Shown: positions 42,460 through 52,698 of the stretch, piece after piece | Position numbering within the stretch: the first letter of the stretch is position 1 | Layout: every line of letters starts with the position of its first letter | DNA from: Mucilaginibacter terrenus | GTDB lineage: Bacteria; Bacteroidota; Bacteroidia; Sphingobacteriales; Sphingobacteriaceae | Assembly: GCF_003432065.1 (NCBI RefSeq) | Contig: NZ_QWDE01000002.1 | Span: 372,001-436,000 of the forward strand | Direction of reading: 5' to 3' | DNA length: 64,000 bases | Translations under genes and position numbers: made by a program | The notes under the pieces: model-generated | The model's database searches: none | What the model saw: the letters and a program-made list of their open reading frames with translations, nothing else | Told to the model about the DNA's origin: nothing

Positions 42460-42960
42460 ATGAGTACATTTTACGTCATTGCGTTTTTATCGATATTTTT
42501 CTCCATACTGGTTATTTCTGCAAAAAACCCGGTGCACAGTATTCTGTACCTTATACTCACGTTTTTTACTTTCACTATTCACTACATCTTACTAAACGCG
42601 CAGTTTTTGGCTATCGTTAATTTCATCGTTTACATGGGTGCCATATTGGTGCTGTTCTTATACACGCTGATGCTTATTAACCTTAATAAGGAAGCTGAGC
42701 CTGTAAAACCCTTCCAAGTAAAACTGGCTGCTGTATTTGGTGGTGGTATTTTAGCGGTTGCGCTGGTATCATCGTTAAAACTGGTAGGCGCGTCTGATCC
42801 GCTGGTTATCAAAAACCCGGGATTAGGGTTGGTTAAAAATTTGGGTAAAGTATTGTTCAACGAATTCCTACTGCCTTTTGAAGTGTCGTCCGTATTGCTG
42901 TTATCGGCAATGGTAGGCGCCGTTTTATTGGCTACAAAAGATCCTAAAGCAACCGCATAA
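42460..42960 (+). CDS. nuoJ: NADH-quinone oxidoreductase subunit J
   Basis: A 166-aa membrane subunit with five helices. The conserved helix with FIVYMGAILVLFLYTLMLIN (about 58-77) includes the pi-bulge region implicated in coupling. The C-terminal helix ends near LLSAMVGAVLLATKDPK. It ends by a one-base overlap with nuoK (TAATG). Confidence 0.95.
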   Translation: MSTFYVIAFLSIFFSILVISAKNPVHSILYLILTFFTFTIHYILLNAQFLAIVNFIVYMGAILVLFLYTLMLINLNKEAEPVKPFQVKLAAVFGGGILAVALVSSLKLVGASDPLVIKNPGLGLVKNLGKVLFNEFLLPFEVSSVLLLSAMVGAVLLATKDPKATA

Positions 42961-43289
42961 TGGAAAGTTTAACCCACGCAATTCACACGGTTCCGTTAAA
43001 CCATTACATTCTTTTAAGCGCTGTTATATTTTCTATCGGCATAATGGGTGTGTTATTACGCCGTAATGCGATAGTGATATTCATGTCTGTAGAGTTAATG
43101 CTGAATTCGGTTAACCTTCTGTTGACCGCATTCTCCGTATATCGCGGCGACGCAGCAGGACAAGTATTTGTATTTTTTATTATGGCACTTGCTGCTGCGG
43201 AAGTTGCAGTGGGCCTGGCCATTATAGTAATGATATACCGGAACACCAATTCGATAGACATCAATGTCCTGAATCGTTTGAAGTGGTAA
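42960..43289 (+). CDS. nuoK: NADH-quinone oxidoreductase subunit K
   Basis: A 109-aa three-helix membrane subunit homologous to MrpC of sodium/proton antiporters. SVELMLNSVNLLLTAFS carries the conserved membrane glutamate (E42 in SVELML), and MALAAAEVAVGLAIIVMIYR carries the second one; both form part of the proton path. Overlaps nuoJ by one base. Confidence 0.96.
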   Translation: MESLTHAIHTVPLNHYILLSAVIFSIGIMGVLLRRNAIVIFMSVELMLNSVNLLLTAFSVYRGDAAGQVFVFFIMALAAAEVAVGLAIIVMIYRNTNSIDINVLNRLKW

Positions 43290-43293
43290 AGCA

Positions 43294-43315
43294 CGCCTGT
43301 TCCTGAACAGGAGCG
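43294..43315. other. Hairpin in the nuoK-nuoL gap
   Basis: CCTGTT (43296-43301) pairs with AACAGG (43306-43311) around CCTG, extended by CGC/GCG with a bulge. No T-run follows. It may tune the relative amounts of nuoK and nuoL message. Confidence 0.4.
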
Positions 43316-43376
43316 TTCGGCATAAAATAAATTTAAAAACTTCTGTTCCCTTCATGGGAATTATGGGGCGAATTAT

Positions 43377-45281
43377 ATGAACAATTTGATCTGGCTTATT
43401 CCTGTATTACCTCTGGCCGGTTTTGTGATAAACGGACTAGGACGTAACAGCTTATCTAAAGGCATTATTGGCACCATTGGCAGTTTGCTGGTGCTGGTGG
43501 CATTTGGATTAAGCCTTGCGGCATTCTTCCAGATAAAATCTTCCGGTGTTCCCATTAACGTTACTGTATTTGATTGGATCAGCGTAGGAAGCTTTAAAAT
43601 TCCATTCTCTTTCCTGGTTGATCAGTTAAGCTCTATAATGTTGCTGATCATCACTGGTGTAGGTTTTTTAATTCACCTTTACTCTGCAGGTTACATGCAT
43701 GATGATGCAGGTTTCGGCAAGTTCTTCGCTTACCTGAACCTGTTTGTGTTTTTTATGCTGCTTTTGGTAATGGGCAGTAACTACGTGGTGATGTTTGTTG
43801 GCTGGGAAGGTGTAGGTTTATGCTCATACCTGCTTATCGGCTTTTGGTATACCAATGGCGCCTATTCTGACGCTGCTAAAAAGGCATTTATCATGAACCG
43901 TATAGGTGACCTCGGGTTCTTGTTAGGAATATTCCTTTTAGCTAAAGAGTTTAACAGCACTTCTTTTCAGGAGATATTCCCTAAGGTTGGCGGCATGCCT
44001 CGCGGCCATTTATATTTCACAGTAGTAACGCTGCTGTTGTTTATAGGCGCGGTTGGTAAATCGGCACAGTTGCCGCTGTTCACCTGGCTGCCCGATGCAA
44101 TGGCAGGCCCAACGCCAGTATCAGCGCTTATACATGCTGCAACCATGGTTACAGCGGGTATTTACATGATAGCACGCTCTAACATCTTGTTCAGCATGGC
44201 GCCTGACACTATGGAGGTAATAGCTATCATCGGATTAGCGACTGCTTGCTTTGCTGCCCTTATTGCACTTACACAAACCGACATAAAAAAGGTACTGGCG
44301 TATTCAACAGTATCTCAGTTAGGATACATGTTCCTGGGCTTAGGTGTTGGTGCTTATACCGGATCATTTTTTCACGTGTTAACTCACGCATTCTTCAAAG
44401 CTTTGTTATTCCTTGGGGCTGGTTCCGTTATCCACGCCATGGGAGGAGAGCAGGACATGCGCAAAATGGGAGAATTAAAAGGTAAGATCAAAATAACCTT
44501 TATTACCATGCTGATAGGCACTATAGCCATTGCTGGTATCCCTCCTTTCTCGGGGTTCTTTTCAAAGGACGAGATATTAGCTGCTGCTTTTGCGCATAGC
44601 ACAACATTTTACGTAGTTGGTGTTATCACCGCCGGTTTAACATCGTTTTATATGTTCCGGATGATGTACTTGACGTTTTGGGGTAAATTCCGCGGAACGC
44701 ACGAACAAGAACATCACCTGCATGAGTCTCCCGCAAGCATGACTATTCCGCTGATAGTACTTGCGGTTCTTTCAGCCATTGCGGGTGCTATTGGTGTTCC
44801 TGCAGTCATGGGTGGCCATCATGAACTTGGCGCGTACCTTGCCCCGGTATTTAAAGGCTCGGTTGCATTGCTTGGTGAGCATGAGCTAAGCCACAGCACA
44901 GAATGGATATTGATGGCTGTATCCGTGGGTGTAGCAATACTTGCGCTGATTTACGCTTATGTTAAATACGTAAGTAATGCTCACGTGCCGGTTGCAGATG
45001 ATCAGGAAAGGCCTGCATTATCCAACCTGTCTTACCACAAGTTTTATGTAGATGAATTGTATGATACAATAATCCGTAAGCCACTTGATGCTGCATCGGT
45101 ATTCTTTTATAACATCATAGAAAAAAGCGGAATTGACGGCCTGGTTAACGGTTTAGGTAAAGGTACAGTAGAGGCAAGCAAAGGCCTGCGTCTGCTGCAA
45201 ACAGGTAATGTAGGCTTTTACATATTCATGATGGTTATTGGCATTATCGCCGTTTTAGTATACAGTTTTGTTAAAATATAA
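43377..45281 (+). CDS. nuoL: NADH-quinone oxidoreductase subunit L
   Basis: A 634-aa antiporter-like subunit at the distal end of the membrane arm with about 16 helices. FVGWEGVGLCSYLLIGFWY, AQLPLFTWLPDAMAGPTPVS with the lysine-bearing helix, and FFHVLTHAFFKALLFLGAGS are the family proton-channel blocks. The long amphipathic helix and last membrane helix (EASKGLRLLQTGNVGFYIFM) are present, so the protein is complete. Confidence 0.97.
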   Translation: MNNLIWLIPVLPLAGFVINGLGRNSLSKGIIGTIGSLLVLVAFGLSLAAFFQIKSSGVPINVTVFDWISVGSFKIPFSFLVDQLSSIMLLIITGVGFLIHLYSAGYMHDDAGFGKFFAYLNLFVFFMLLLVMGSNYVVMFVGWEGVGLCSYLLIGFWYTNGAYSDAAKKAFIMNRIGDLGFLLGIFLLAKEFNSTSFQEIFPKVGGMPRGHLYFTVVTLLLFIGAVGKSAQLPLFTWLPDAMAGPTPVSALIHAATMVTAGIYMIARSNILFSMAPDTMEVIAIIGLATACFAALIALTQTDIKKVLAYSTVSQLGYMFLGLGVGAYTGSFFHVLTHAFFKALLFLGAGSVIHAMGGEQDMRKMGELKGKIKITFITMLIGTIAIAGIPPFSGFFSKDEILAAAFAHSTTFYVVGVITAGLTSFYMFRMMYLTFWGKFRGTHEQEHHLHESPASMTIPLIVLAVLSAIAGAIGVPAVMGGHHELGAYLAPVFKGSVALLGEHELSHSTEWILMAVSVGVAILALIYAYVKYVSNAHVPVADDQERPALSNLSYHKFYVDELYDTIIRKPLDAASVFFYNIIEKSGIDGLVNGLGKGTVEASKGLRLLQTGNVGFYIFMMVIGIIAVLVYSFVKI

Positions 45282-45302
45282 GCCTGGTGCTTACAATATA
45301 AA

Positions 45303-46769
45303 ATGACGGTTAGTATTTTACTTCTTTTACCGGTTTTAGCTGCTATAGTTGTTTCGTTTATTAAGAACGGATCTGCAAAGCATGCATCCATGTTTTTTGC
45401 ACTTGCAGAGCTTGCACTGGCGTTTTACTTCCTTAGCGGCTTTGTTGCCGACAGATCTATACAGTATGCGATTGATCTGCCGTGGATACCTAAATTTGGC
45501 ATTTACTTTAGCGCCGGCATAGATGGTATCAGCATGGTTATGGTGCTGTTAACTACAGTGCTTGTGCCAATTATTATCCTGACCACCTATGAACATCAGT
45601 ATAAGAATGCAAATGCTTTTTATGCTTTAATTCTGTTTATGCAGGCAGGTTTGCTAACAGTGTTTACAGCACTAGATGGTTTCTTGTTTTATGTTGGATG
45701 GGAAGCCGCGTTGATACCGATTTATTTCATCTGTGCGCTATGGGGCGGCGAGAACCGCATCCGCGTTAACCTGAAATTCTTTATTTACACCTTTGCAGGT
45801 TCACTTTTTATGCTGGTAGGTATTATTTACCTGTACCTGCAAACGCCTAACAAGGTGTATGACATTCATGCATTTTATGATTTGGCCTTATCACCCGGCC
45901 AGCAGTCGTGGGTTTTCCTGGCGTTCTTTATTGCTTTTGCTATAAAGATGCCATTGTTCCCTTTCCATACCTGGCAACCGGATACCTACAGCGAGGCGCC
46001 ATCAGGCGGTAGCATGATGCTTTCCGGAATTATGCTGAAAATGGGTATTTATGGTGCAATCCGCTGGATGATACCTAATGCACCGTTAGGCTTTTTACAT
46101 TGGGTGAATACGGCCATGATACTCGCTATTATCGGCATTGTATATGCATCAATAATTGCCTTTAAACAAAAAGATGGTAAGCGCCTGGTTGCTTATTCTT
46201 CTATAGCACACGTTGGCCTTATAGCTGCGGGTATTTTTGCATGGAACCTGGTGGGTATACAAGGTGCTCTAATACAAATGGTAAGCCATGGTATAAACGT
46301 AGTAGGAATGTTCTTTATATGGGATATTATAAGCCGTAGAATGAACACCCGGGATATAGACCAGCTTGGTGGCATAGCTAAAGTAGCTCCGAATTTTGCA
46401 ATTGCATTCCTGATTATCACACTGGGTACAGTTGCGTTACCGCTTACTAACGGATTTGTTGGCGAGTTTCTGTTGTTAAAGAGTGTTTTTAGCTACGGTT
46501 TGTATTTCGCAGCTGTTGCTGGCCTTACCATAATCTTTGGTGCTGTATATATGTTGAGAATGTACAAAGGGGTAATGCAAGGGCAGTTAAACGACCTTAC
46601 GGCAACCTTTACAGATATTAAAGGCTCAGAAAAACTTGCGTTGGGTATTATTTGCGCGCTAATCATTGTTATAGGTGTTTATCCGCAGCCGCTTTTGCAT
46701 ATATCTGAGGCTGCCGCAAATCACCTTTTCAACGAGGTTAGTCATAAGTTTATGAATGCTAAATTTTAA
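45303..46769 (+). CDS. nuoM: NADH-quinone oxidoreductase subunit M
   Basis: A 488-aa antiporter-like proton-pumping subunit with about 14 helices. FYVGWEAALIPIYFICALWG holds the conserved glutamate, and FAIKMPLFPFHTWQPDTYSE and VAYSSIAHVGLIAAGIFAW mark the central channel. Length is normal. Starts 21 bases after nuoL. Confidence 0.97.
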   Translation: MTVSILLLLPVLAAIVVSFIKNGSAKHASMFFALAELALAFYFLSGFVADRSIQYAIDLPWIPKFGIYFSAGIDGISMVMVLLTTVLVPIIILTTYEHQYKNANAFYALILFMQAGLLTVFTALDGFLFYVGWEAALIPIYFICALWGGENRIRVNLKFFIYTFAGSLFMLVGIIYLYLQTPNKVYDIHAFYDLALSPGQQSWVFLAFFIAFAIKMPLFPFHTWQPDTYSEAPSGGSMMLSGIMLKMGIYGAIRWMIPNAPLGFLHWVNTAMILAIIGIVYASIIAFKQKDGKRLVAYSSIAHVGLIAAGIFAWNLVGIQGALIQMVSHGINVVGMFFIWDIISRRMNTRDIDQLGGIAKVAPNFAIAFLIITLGTVALPLTNGFVGEFLLLKSVFSYGLYFAAVAGLTIIFGAVYMLRMYKGVMQGQLNDLTATFTDIKGSEKLALGIICALIIVIGVYPQPLLHISEAAANHLFNEVSHKFMNAKF

Positions 46770-46787
46770 CATACAGATATAATAGAA

Positions 46788-48173
46788 ATGACACCTTTAA
46801 TTATCATATCTGTTTTACCGATAGTACTACTTTACCTCGGCTTGTTTAAAGCTCAAAAAGCTTTGTTGCCCGTCGCTATTATTGGTATGCTGGTTGCTAT
46901 GGGCACTGCCATTGCAGCATGGACCACTCAAGATCAGGCACAGCCTATTTATAACGGCATGCTGCTGTTCAACAACTTTTCTGTTGCCTTTACAGTAGTA
47001 AGCATTATATCTACCATATTGATTTTGATGCTTTCAAAAGGCTATTTTGAAAAGATAAGCACACATGTTGCGGAGTACTATGCTATTATTCTATTCTCGC
47101 TTGCTGGCATAATAGTTATGGTAAGCTATCACAACCTAACCATGCTGTTCATCGGTATCGAAATCATGTCAGTTAGTTTGTACATTCTTGCCGGCATTCG
47201 TAAAAACGATTTTGCCTCCAACGAAGCTGCCTTAAAGTACTTCTTAATGGGTGCCTTCTCAACCGGGTTCCTATTGTTCGGCATAACGCTTATTTACGGC
47301 TCAACAGGTTCTTTTGATCTGGATGCTATCCGTGACTGGATCGTAACTCATCCCCGCAAAGTTGATCCCCTGTTCTATACGGGTGTAATGCTGATTATAG
47401 TAGGCCTTTGTTTTAAAGTGGGCGCTGCACCGTTTCATTTTTGGACGCCAGACGTTTATGAAGGTGCTCCTTCGCTCATTACCGCATACATGTCTACAGT
47501 TGTGAAAGCAGCAGGTTTTGCAGCGTTCCTTAGGCTGTTCTCAGCTTGTTTTGCCACCATTGCCGATTTTTGGGCACCTGTGCTAATGGTAATAACTATT
47601 ATAACGTTGTTCATTGGGAATATCACGGCGCTTTACCAGCAAAGCTTTAAGCGAATGCTGGCGTTCTCCAGTATATCGCATGCCGGATACTTGCTTTTTG
47701 CTATTGTAGCATTGGGTGCCGCTTCTGCAAATTCGGTATTTGTTTATGCTACAGCATACTCTATAGCATCAATAATTGCCTTTGGTGCACTGGTGCTGGT
47801 AAGGCAGCAAACGGGGACTGACGATTTTGAGGGTTTTAATGGTCTGGCCGGCAAAAACCCCTTTTTAGCGTTTGTACTTACAATCAGCATGCTTTCTCTT
47901 GCGGGGATACCACTAACTGCAGGCTTCATGGGTAAGTTCTACATGTTTTCAGGTGCATTACTTCAATACAGGTATTGGTTGGTGATTATAGCTGTGGTAA
48001 ACGCTATTATAAGCATCTTCTACTACTTTAGGGTTATAGTTGCCATGTATTTCCGCCCTGCGGAACGTACAGAAGTAGTAGTTCCGGCATATTACAAGTT
48101 TGTATTAGGCTTCTCTGCTTTAGCTACCATAGTAATAGGGGTTTACCCCACCTTGGTATCTAGCCTTATTTAA
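46788..48173 (+). CDS. nuoN: NADH-quinone oxidoreductase subunit N
   Basis: A 461-aa antiporter-like proton-pumping subunit, the last of the complex I cluster. LFIGIEIMSVSLYILAGI carries the conserved glutamate, FKVGAAPFHFWTPDVYEGAP the channel lysine/histidine block, and MLAFSSISHAGYLLFAIVAL the third block. Only a weak T-rich hairpin follows, so the transcript could run on toward the dedA-like gene. Confidence 0.97.
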   Translation: MTPLIIISVLPIVLLYLGLFKAQKALLPVAIIGMLVAMGTAIAAWTTQDQAQPIYNGMLLFNNFSVAFTVVSIISTILILMLSKGYFEKISTHVAEYYAIILFSLAGIIVMVSYHNLTMLFIGIEIMSVSLYILAGIRKNDFASNEAALKYFLMGAFSTGFLLFGITLIYGSTGSFDLDAIRDWIVTHPRKVDPLFYTGVMLIIVGLCFKVGAAPFHFWTPDVYEGAPSLITAYMSTVVKAAGFAAFLRLFSACFATIADFWAPVLMVITIITLFIGNITALYQQSFKRMLAFSSISHAGYLLFAIVALGAASANSVFVYATAYSIASIIAFGALVLVRQQTGTDDFEGFNGLAGKNPFLAFVLTISMLSLAGIPLTAGFMGKFYMFSGALLQYRYWLVIIAVVNAIISIFYYFRVIVAMYFRPAERTEVVVPAYYKFVLGFSALATIVIGVYPTLVSSLI

Positions 48174-48226
48174 TTTTGCTTGAAAGCATTTTTCCATTAA
48201 TATTTGTAGTTTTACAGATATAGTTG

Positions 48227-48880
48227 ATGGAGAACTTTTGGGAATACCTGCGCACTTTAACAGATGCACAATCCATTATTAGCAGTGGCGGTTTTTACCT
48301 GTTGCTTATTGTGGTTTTTGCGGAAACCGGCTTGTTCTTCGGGTTCTTCCTGCCCGGTGATTATCTTCTTTTTTTAGCTGGGATACTTAGTGCAGCCGGG
48401 ATTATCCAGGTGCCTGTTTATGTACTAGTTCTTTCATTGATTGCTGCAGGCATCTTGGGCAACTTTACAGGTTATTGGTTTGGCTACCGAACAGGGCCTG
48501 TTTTGTTCAGTAAGAATGATTCGTTGTTCTTTAAGAAACGCTATATCGTAGTTGCCGAAGAGTTTTACGCAAAATATGGTGGAATGGCGCTTATCTTAGG
48601 AAGATTTTTCCCGATAGTTAGGACTTTTGCCCCTATATTTGCAGGTGTTGTTAAAGTAGATATCAAAAAATTTACTTTATACAATATCATTGGCAGTGTT
48701 GCATGGGTAACAACGTTAACACTGGCAGGTTATTTTTTGGGGCGCAGGTTCCCGCAACTAAAAGATTACCTGCAATATATAATATTGGGATTAATTATTA
48801 TAACAACAGTGCCGCTGATTTTTGCTTTTGTCAAAAAGAAGATTTCGGGCGGCAACGAAACAAATAAAAACAACATCTAA
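48227..48880 (+). CDS. DedA family membrane protein
   Basis: A 217-aa inner-membrane protein of the DedA (SNARE-associated) family, whose E. coli relatives are lipid carrier flippases such as UptA. About five hydrophobic stretches are seen. [20 protein letters not shown] and the basic motif [19 protein letters not shown] (with GRFFPIVR) are the family signatures. The ATG at 48227 follows a TTG that could also serve as start. A pyrophosphatase gene follows after 5 bases, fitting a link between undecaprenyl-phosphate handling and pyrophosphate removal (inference). Confidence 0.92.
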   Translation: MENFWEYLRTLTDAQSIISSGGFYLLLIVVFAETGLFFGFFLPGDYLLFLAGILSAAGIIQVPVYVLVLSLIAAGILGNFTGYWFGYRTGPVLFSKNDSLFFKKRYIVVAEEFYAKYGGMALILGRFFPIVRTFAPIFAGVVKVDIKKFTLYNIIGSVAWVTTLTLAGYFLGRRFPQLKDYLQYIILGLIIITTVPLIFAFVKKKISGGNETNKNNI

Positions 48881-48885
48881 ACTGC

Positions 48886-49434
48886 ATGAGCACCCTACAC
48901 CCATGGCACCAGGTTTCTCCCGGTGAAAACATTCCTGAGATTGTAAACGCGATAATTGAAATACCAAAAGGCTCAAAAGCCAAATATGAAATTGACAAAG
49001 ATTCAGGCTTGTTAAAACTTGACCGTGTTTTGTTTTCATCTGTAATGTATCCGGCCAATTACGGCTTTATACCACAAACTTATTGCGACGACAAAGATCC
49101 GCTTGATATTTTAGTACTTTGCTCTATAGACGTTTTTCCAATGTCTATTATTGAAGCAAAAGTTGTAGGTGTAATGCACATGGTAGATAACGGCGAACAA
49201 GACGACAAGATTATTGCCGTAGCAAAGAACGATATGTCTGTAAACTACATTAACGATCTTAACGAATTGCCGCCACACGCCATGACCGAAATCGTGCGTT
49301 TCTTTAAAGATTATAAAAAACTAGAAGGCAAGAACGTAACTATCGAGCATTTGCTTGGTGTGCGTTATGCCCACAAGGTTATATCTGAAAGTATGGATCT
49401 TTATAAGTCCACTTTCCCTGTTTACCAAGCGTAA
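48886..49434 (+). CDS. ppa: Soluble inorganic pyrophosphatase, family I
   Basis: A 182-aa cytoplasmic enzyme that hydrolyses pyrophosphate and drives biosynthetic reactions forward. Family I landmarks are [39 protein letters not shown] with the metal-binding aspartates, and HFFKDYK-type motif here as [12 protein letters not shown]. It starts 5 bases after the dedA-like gene and ends 5 bases before the next, so it is within a compact operon. Confidence 0.96.
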   Translation: MSTLHPWHQVSPGENIPEIVNAIIEIPKGSKAKYEIDKDSGLLKLDRVLFSSVMYPANYGFIPQTYCDDKDPLDILVLCSIDVFPMSIIEAKVVGVMHMVDNGEQDDKIIAVAKNDMSVNYINDLNELPPHAMTEIVRFFKDYKKLEGKNVTIEHLLGVRYAHKVISESMDLYKSTFPVYQA

Positions 49435-49439
49435 TTTTA

Positions 49440-50780
49440 ATGGGCCCCGAGCATTACGAAATAAGTGTATTTTATATTATAGCCACCATTTTTTTGGTGC
49501 TTCTGAATGGGTTTTTTGTTGCCGCGGAGTTCGCGATGGTGCGTGTCCGCGGTTCGCAAATTGAAATTAAAGCAAAATCTGGCAGCGGCGTAGCAAAGGT
49601 AGCACGCGGTATATTACATAATTTGGACGGCTATTTAGCCGCCACACAACTCGGCATCACCATTGCTTCACTTGCGTTAGGTGTAGTGGGGGAAGAGGTT
49701 GCTACCAACATAGTGATAAGAGCATTTCTGGCGGTAGGCATAACACTTTCACCTGGCTTTATTACAGCCAGCCATGTGTTGGCATTTGCCACCATTACAA
49801 TTTTACATATTGTATTTGGAGAATTAGCCCCTAAGTCGATCGCTATTCAAAAGTCAGTCCGTACAACGTTAGCGGTTTCGCTACCATTACGAGGATTCTT
49901 TATAGCAGCAAGGCCATTTATATGGGTACTTAATGGTTTCGCTAACCTGATTTTAAAAGCATTTGGCATCGCTAATGTAGAGGGAGGTGAAACACATCAT
50001 TCATCAGAAGAACTGCAGTATCTGTTGGAGCAAGGCAAGGAAACCGGCGCCATTGACTCTAACGAGCACGAATTGATACAGAACGTATTCGACTTCAACG
50101 AGCGGGTGGTAAAGAACATTATGGTACCTCGTACTAAAATACAAGGTATTGAATTGGATACGCCTAAGGCGGAGCTGTTAGAAATGCTGGTTACAGAGGG
50201 GTATTCACGTATGCCTGTGTACGATGAAGTGATTGATAAAATTGTAGGTATTGTGCACGCCAAAGATGTACTGCCTCTTTTAGTAAAGGGAGATGACATA
50301 GTGTTGAAGGACATTATGCGTAAACCTTACTTCATCCCGGAAACAAAAAAGATTAACGACCTGATGGCCGAACTGCAGCAAAAGCGCATACAAATAGCAA
50401 TTGTAAGTGACGAGTTTGGTGGTACAGCAGGAATGGTGACCTTGGAAGATATTGTTGAGGAATTGGTTGGCGAGATACAGGATGAGTTTGACGAAGAGAA
50501 GCCAATTGTAGAAAAAATAACCGAACGCGAGTTTGTTGTTAACGCACTTGCTCCTATTTACGACGTTAACGAACATCTTCCGCATGACTTACCCGAAGAT
50601 GGCGATTTCGATACAGTATCCGGATGGTTGGGCGACATTTTTGGTAAGATACCTGACGTTGGCGAGCAGAAAGAATCTAATGGCTACAATATAACAGTAC
50701 TCAAAAAGTCAGACCAGAATATTGAGTCGGTTAAATTGGAGCTGTTAATAAACGAGGAGGATGCGGTAGACCTGCACTAG
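49440..50780 (+). CDS. CNNM/CorC-like hemolysin family transporter
   Basis: A 446-aa membrane protein with a DUF21/CNNM transmembrane domain (about 1-200; FYIIATIFLVLLNGFFVAAE at its start), a CBS pair (about 215-335; IMVPRTKIQGIELD and IVGIVHAKDVLPL) and a C-terminal CorC_HlyC domain (about 350-435). The FGGTAGMVTLEDIVEELVGE segment is diagnostic. Members export or sense magnesium or other divalent cations; the older name hemolysin is historical. Starts 5 bases after ppa. Confidence 0.92.
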   Translation: MGPEHYEISVFYIIATIFLVLLNGFFVAAEFAMVRVRGSQIEIKAKSGSGVAKVARGILHNLDGYLAATQLGITIASLALGVVGEEVATNIVIRAFLAVGITLSPGFITASHVLAFATITILHIVFGELAPKSIAIQKSVRTTLAVSLPLRGFFIAARPFIWVLNGFANLILKAFGIANVEGGETHHSSEELQYLLEQGKETGAIDSNEHELIQNVFDFNERVVKNIMVPRTKIQGIELDTPKAELLEMLVTEGYSRMPVYDEVIDKIVGIVHAKDVLPLLVKGDDIVLKDIMRKPYFIPETKKINDLMAELQQKRIQIAIVSDEFGGTAGMVTLEDIVEELVGEIQDEFDEEKPIVEKITEREFVVNALAPIYDVNEHLPHDLPEDGDFDTVSGWLGDIFGKIPDVGEQKESNGYNITVLKKSDQNIESVKLELLINEEDAVDLH

Positions 50781-50791
50781 TAACACAAGCT

Positions 50792-51502
50792 ATGCATTTG
50801 TTTTACACACCTGATATCGACCCTAAATTATCCCAATACTTTTTAACCGAGGAAGAAAGCAAGCACGCCATACGTGTACTAAGGCTTGTTGTGGGCGATC
50901 TGGTTACTTTGATTGATGGTAAAGGAGGGTTATATAGCGCCGAGATAAAGGACCCACATCCAAAGCGGACAATCCTGCACATCAACTCTGTTGAATTAAA
51001 TTATCAAAAGCGAAACCACTACCTCCACATAGCCATTGCGCCTACAAAGAATATTGAACGAACCGAATGGTTCCTTGAAAAGGCAACTGAAATAGGTATT
51101 GATGAAATATCTTTAATCATTTGCCAGCGGTCTGAAAGAAAAGAGGCCAAGATAGACCGGCTAAACAAAATTATTACATCAGCTGTAAAGCAGTCTATTA
51201 AGGCATACCACCCGGTACTCAACGAAGCCGTAACTTTAAGCCAGTTTATTAAAAGCAGTAACGATAGTCAGAAGTATATTGCTCATTGTATCAACAGTGA
51301 AAAAACTACTCTTTCACAAACGCTTATACCAGGACGCAAGACGTTGGTATTGATAGGGCCCGAAGGTGACTTTACTCCTAACGAAGTAGATACCGCTTTG
51401 CAAAGCGGATTCAATCCAATATCTTTAGGCGAAAGCCGTTTACGTACAGAGACAGCCGCCTTGGAGGCCTGTTTTGAAGTGAACTTTTTAAACCGGATAT
51501 GA
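50792..51502 (+). CDS. rsmE: 16S rRNA (uracil-1498-N3)-methyltransferase
   Basis: A 236-aa SPOUT-class enzyme that methylates U1498 of 16S rRNA. The N-terminal PUA-like part has HAIRVLRLVVGDLVTLIDGKG, and the C-terminal SAM-binding trefoil knot has KATEIGIDEISLIICQRSE, LIGPEGDFTPNEVDTA and SLGESRLRTETAALEACFEV. Length is typical. Its stop overlaps the next start by 4 bases (ATGA). Confidence 0.95.
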   Translation: MHLFYTPDIDPKLSQYFLTEEESKHAIRVLRLVVGDLVTLIDGKGGLYSAEIKDPHPKRTILHINSVELNYQKRNHYLHIAIAPTKNIERTEWFLEKATEIGIDEISLIICQRSERKEAKIDRLNKIITSAVKQSIKAYHPVLNEAVTLSQFIKSSNDSQKYIAHCINSEKTTLSQTLIPGRKTLVLIGPEGDFTPNEVDTALQSGFNPISLGESRLRTETAALEACFEVNFLNRI

Positions 51503-52158
51503 GGAAATTACTTCTGGCACTATTATTTGCTTTGCTGATTACGGCAAGCGGCTTTAATGTGCCATCCTATAAAATGGGCAGGCTTAAGTATAATGGAGGC
51601 GGTGATTGGTATGGCGACCGTACTGCATTAGTCAACCTGATTAAATTCTGTAATGATAACCTTAAAACCAACTTCGAACCTGAGGAAGAAACGGTAGAGG
51701 TTGGGAGCGAGCAGCTTTTTAACTACCCGTTTATATTTATGACGGGCCACGGCAACGTGATATTCAGTGATCTGGAAGCTAAAAACCTTCGGAAATACTT
51801 AACCGGTGGTGGCTTTTTGCATATAGATGATAACTACGGATTAGACAAGTTCATCCGTCCCCAGATGAAAAAAGTTTTTCCGGAACTAAACTTTGTCGAA
51901 CTACCGGTTAACTATGCCATATATCATCAGAAGTTTAACTTCCCGGCAGGTCTACCCAAAATACATGAGCATGATGGTAAACGGCCACAAGGCTACGGAT
52001 TGATATATAAAGGCAGGCTGGTATGCTTTTACACCGTTGAATGTGATCTTGGCAATGGCTGGGAAGATTTAGGAACTTACGCCGGTGATAGCCAGGAGAC
52101 GCGGCTAAAGGCGTTACGCATGGGGGCAAATTTAATTCAGTATATATTTACTAAGTAA
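51499..52158 (+). CDS. DUF4159 exported protein
   Basis: A 219-aa protein with a signal peptide (about 1-18) and one DUF4159 domain. Recognisable segments are RLKYNGGGDWYGDRTALVNL, FIFMTGHGNVIFSDLEAKNL, LRKYLTGGGFLHIDDNYGLD and LGNGWEDLGTYAGDS. The fold resembles glutamine-amidotransferase-like domains, but no catalytic activity is known. It overlaps rsmE by 4 bases and the biotin carrier gene by 1 base, so it is translationally coupled to both. Confidence 0.87.
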   Translation: MRKLLLALLFALLITASGFNVPSYKMGRLKYNGGGDWYGDRTALVNLIKFCNDNLKTNFEPEEETVEVGSEQLFNYPFIFMTGHGNVIFSDLEAKNLRKYLTGGGFLHIDDNYGLDKFIRPQMKKVFPELNFVELPVNYAIYHQKFNFPAGLPKIHEHDGKRPQGYGLIYKGRLVCFYTVECDLGNGWEDLGTYAGDSQETRLKALRMGANLIQYIFTK

Positions 52159-52655
52159 TGTATAAGATAACAGTAAACGACGAATACCATTTCGAAACTA
52201 GTAGCCAAAACGGTGAGTTGCTTGTAAATGGTAAGACGCACCAGGCAGACATAGCCTGTATAAATAACTCTTTGTATAACGTAATAAAAAATAACGTTTC
52301 CACACAAGTAGAAGTAATAAGCTTTGACAAAGCAACCAAAGTTGCAGAGGTTAGAGTGAATAATTCTATCTACAACCTCACAGTAAAGGACAACTACGAT
52401 CTTCTACTTGACAAGATGGGTTTAAGTTCGGCTAATGCTACAGTTGTAAGCGAAATAAAAGCGCCAATGCCTGGTTTGGTGCTTAAAATATTCGCAAAAG
52501 AACAGCAAGATATAAAAAAAGGAGAAAATTTGCTGATACTGGAAGCAATGAAGATGGAGAACATCATAAAAGCACCAGCGGATGTAAAAATCAAGTCTGT
52601 TTTTATTAAAGAAGGCGGTAAAGTTGAAAAAGGACAGGTAATGATTTCTTTTTAG
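52158..52655 (+). CDS. Biotin carboxyl carrier-type protein
   Basis: A 165-aa protein ending in a biotinyl/lipoyl domain (about 97-165). EAMKMENIIKAP contains the biotinylated K132 in the canonical A-M-K-M context, and KAPMPGLVLKI opens the domain. The N-terminal 95 residues resemble the linker part of propionyl- or oxaloacetate-type carboxylase subunits rather than AccB. The cognate carboxylase is not in the window, so it may be an accessory acetyl-/acyl-CoA carboxylase carrier. Starts with a one-base overlap on DUF4159; a terminator follows. Confidence 0.88.
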   Translation: MYKITVNDEYHFETSSQNGELLVNGKTHQADIACINNSLYNVIKNNVSTQVEVISFDKATKVAEVRVNNSIYNLTVKDNYDLLLDKMGLSSANATVVSEIKAPMPGLVLKIFAKEQQDIKKGENLLILEAMKMENIIKAPADVKIKSVFIKEGGKVEKGQVMISF

Positions 52656-52698
52656 TTTATAAAATATACTATTTAAGTAGATGAATTAAAATTTTGTT

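Noticed and set aside
48174..48195. Terminator after nuoN
   Set aside because: TGCT/AGCA makes only a 4-bp stem before the T-run, too weak to call.
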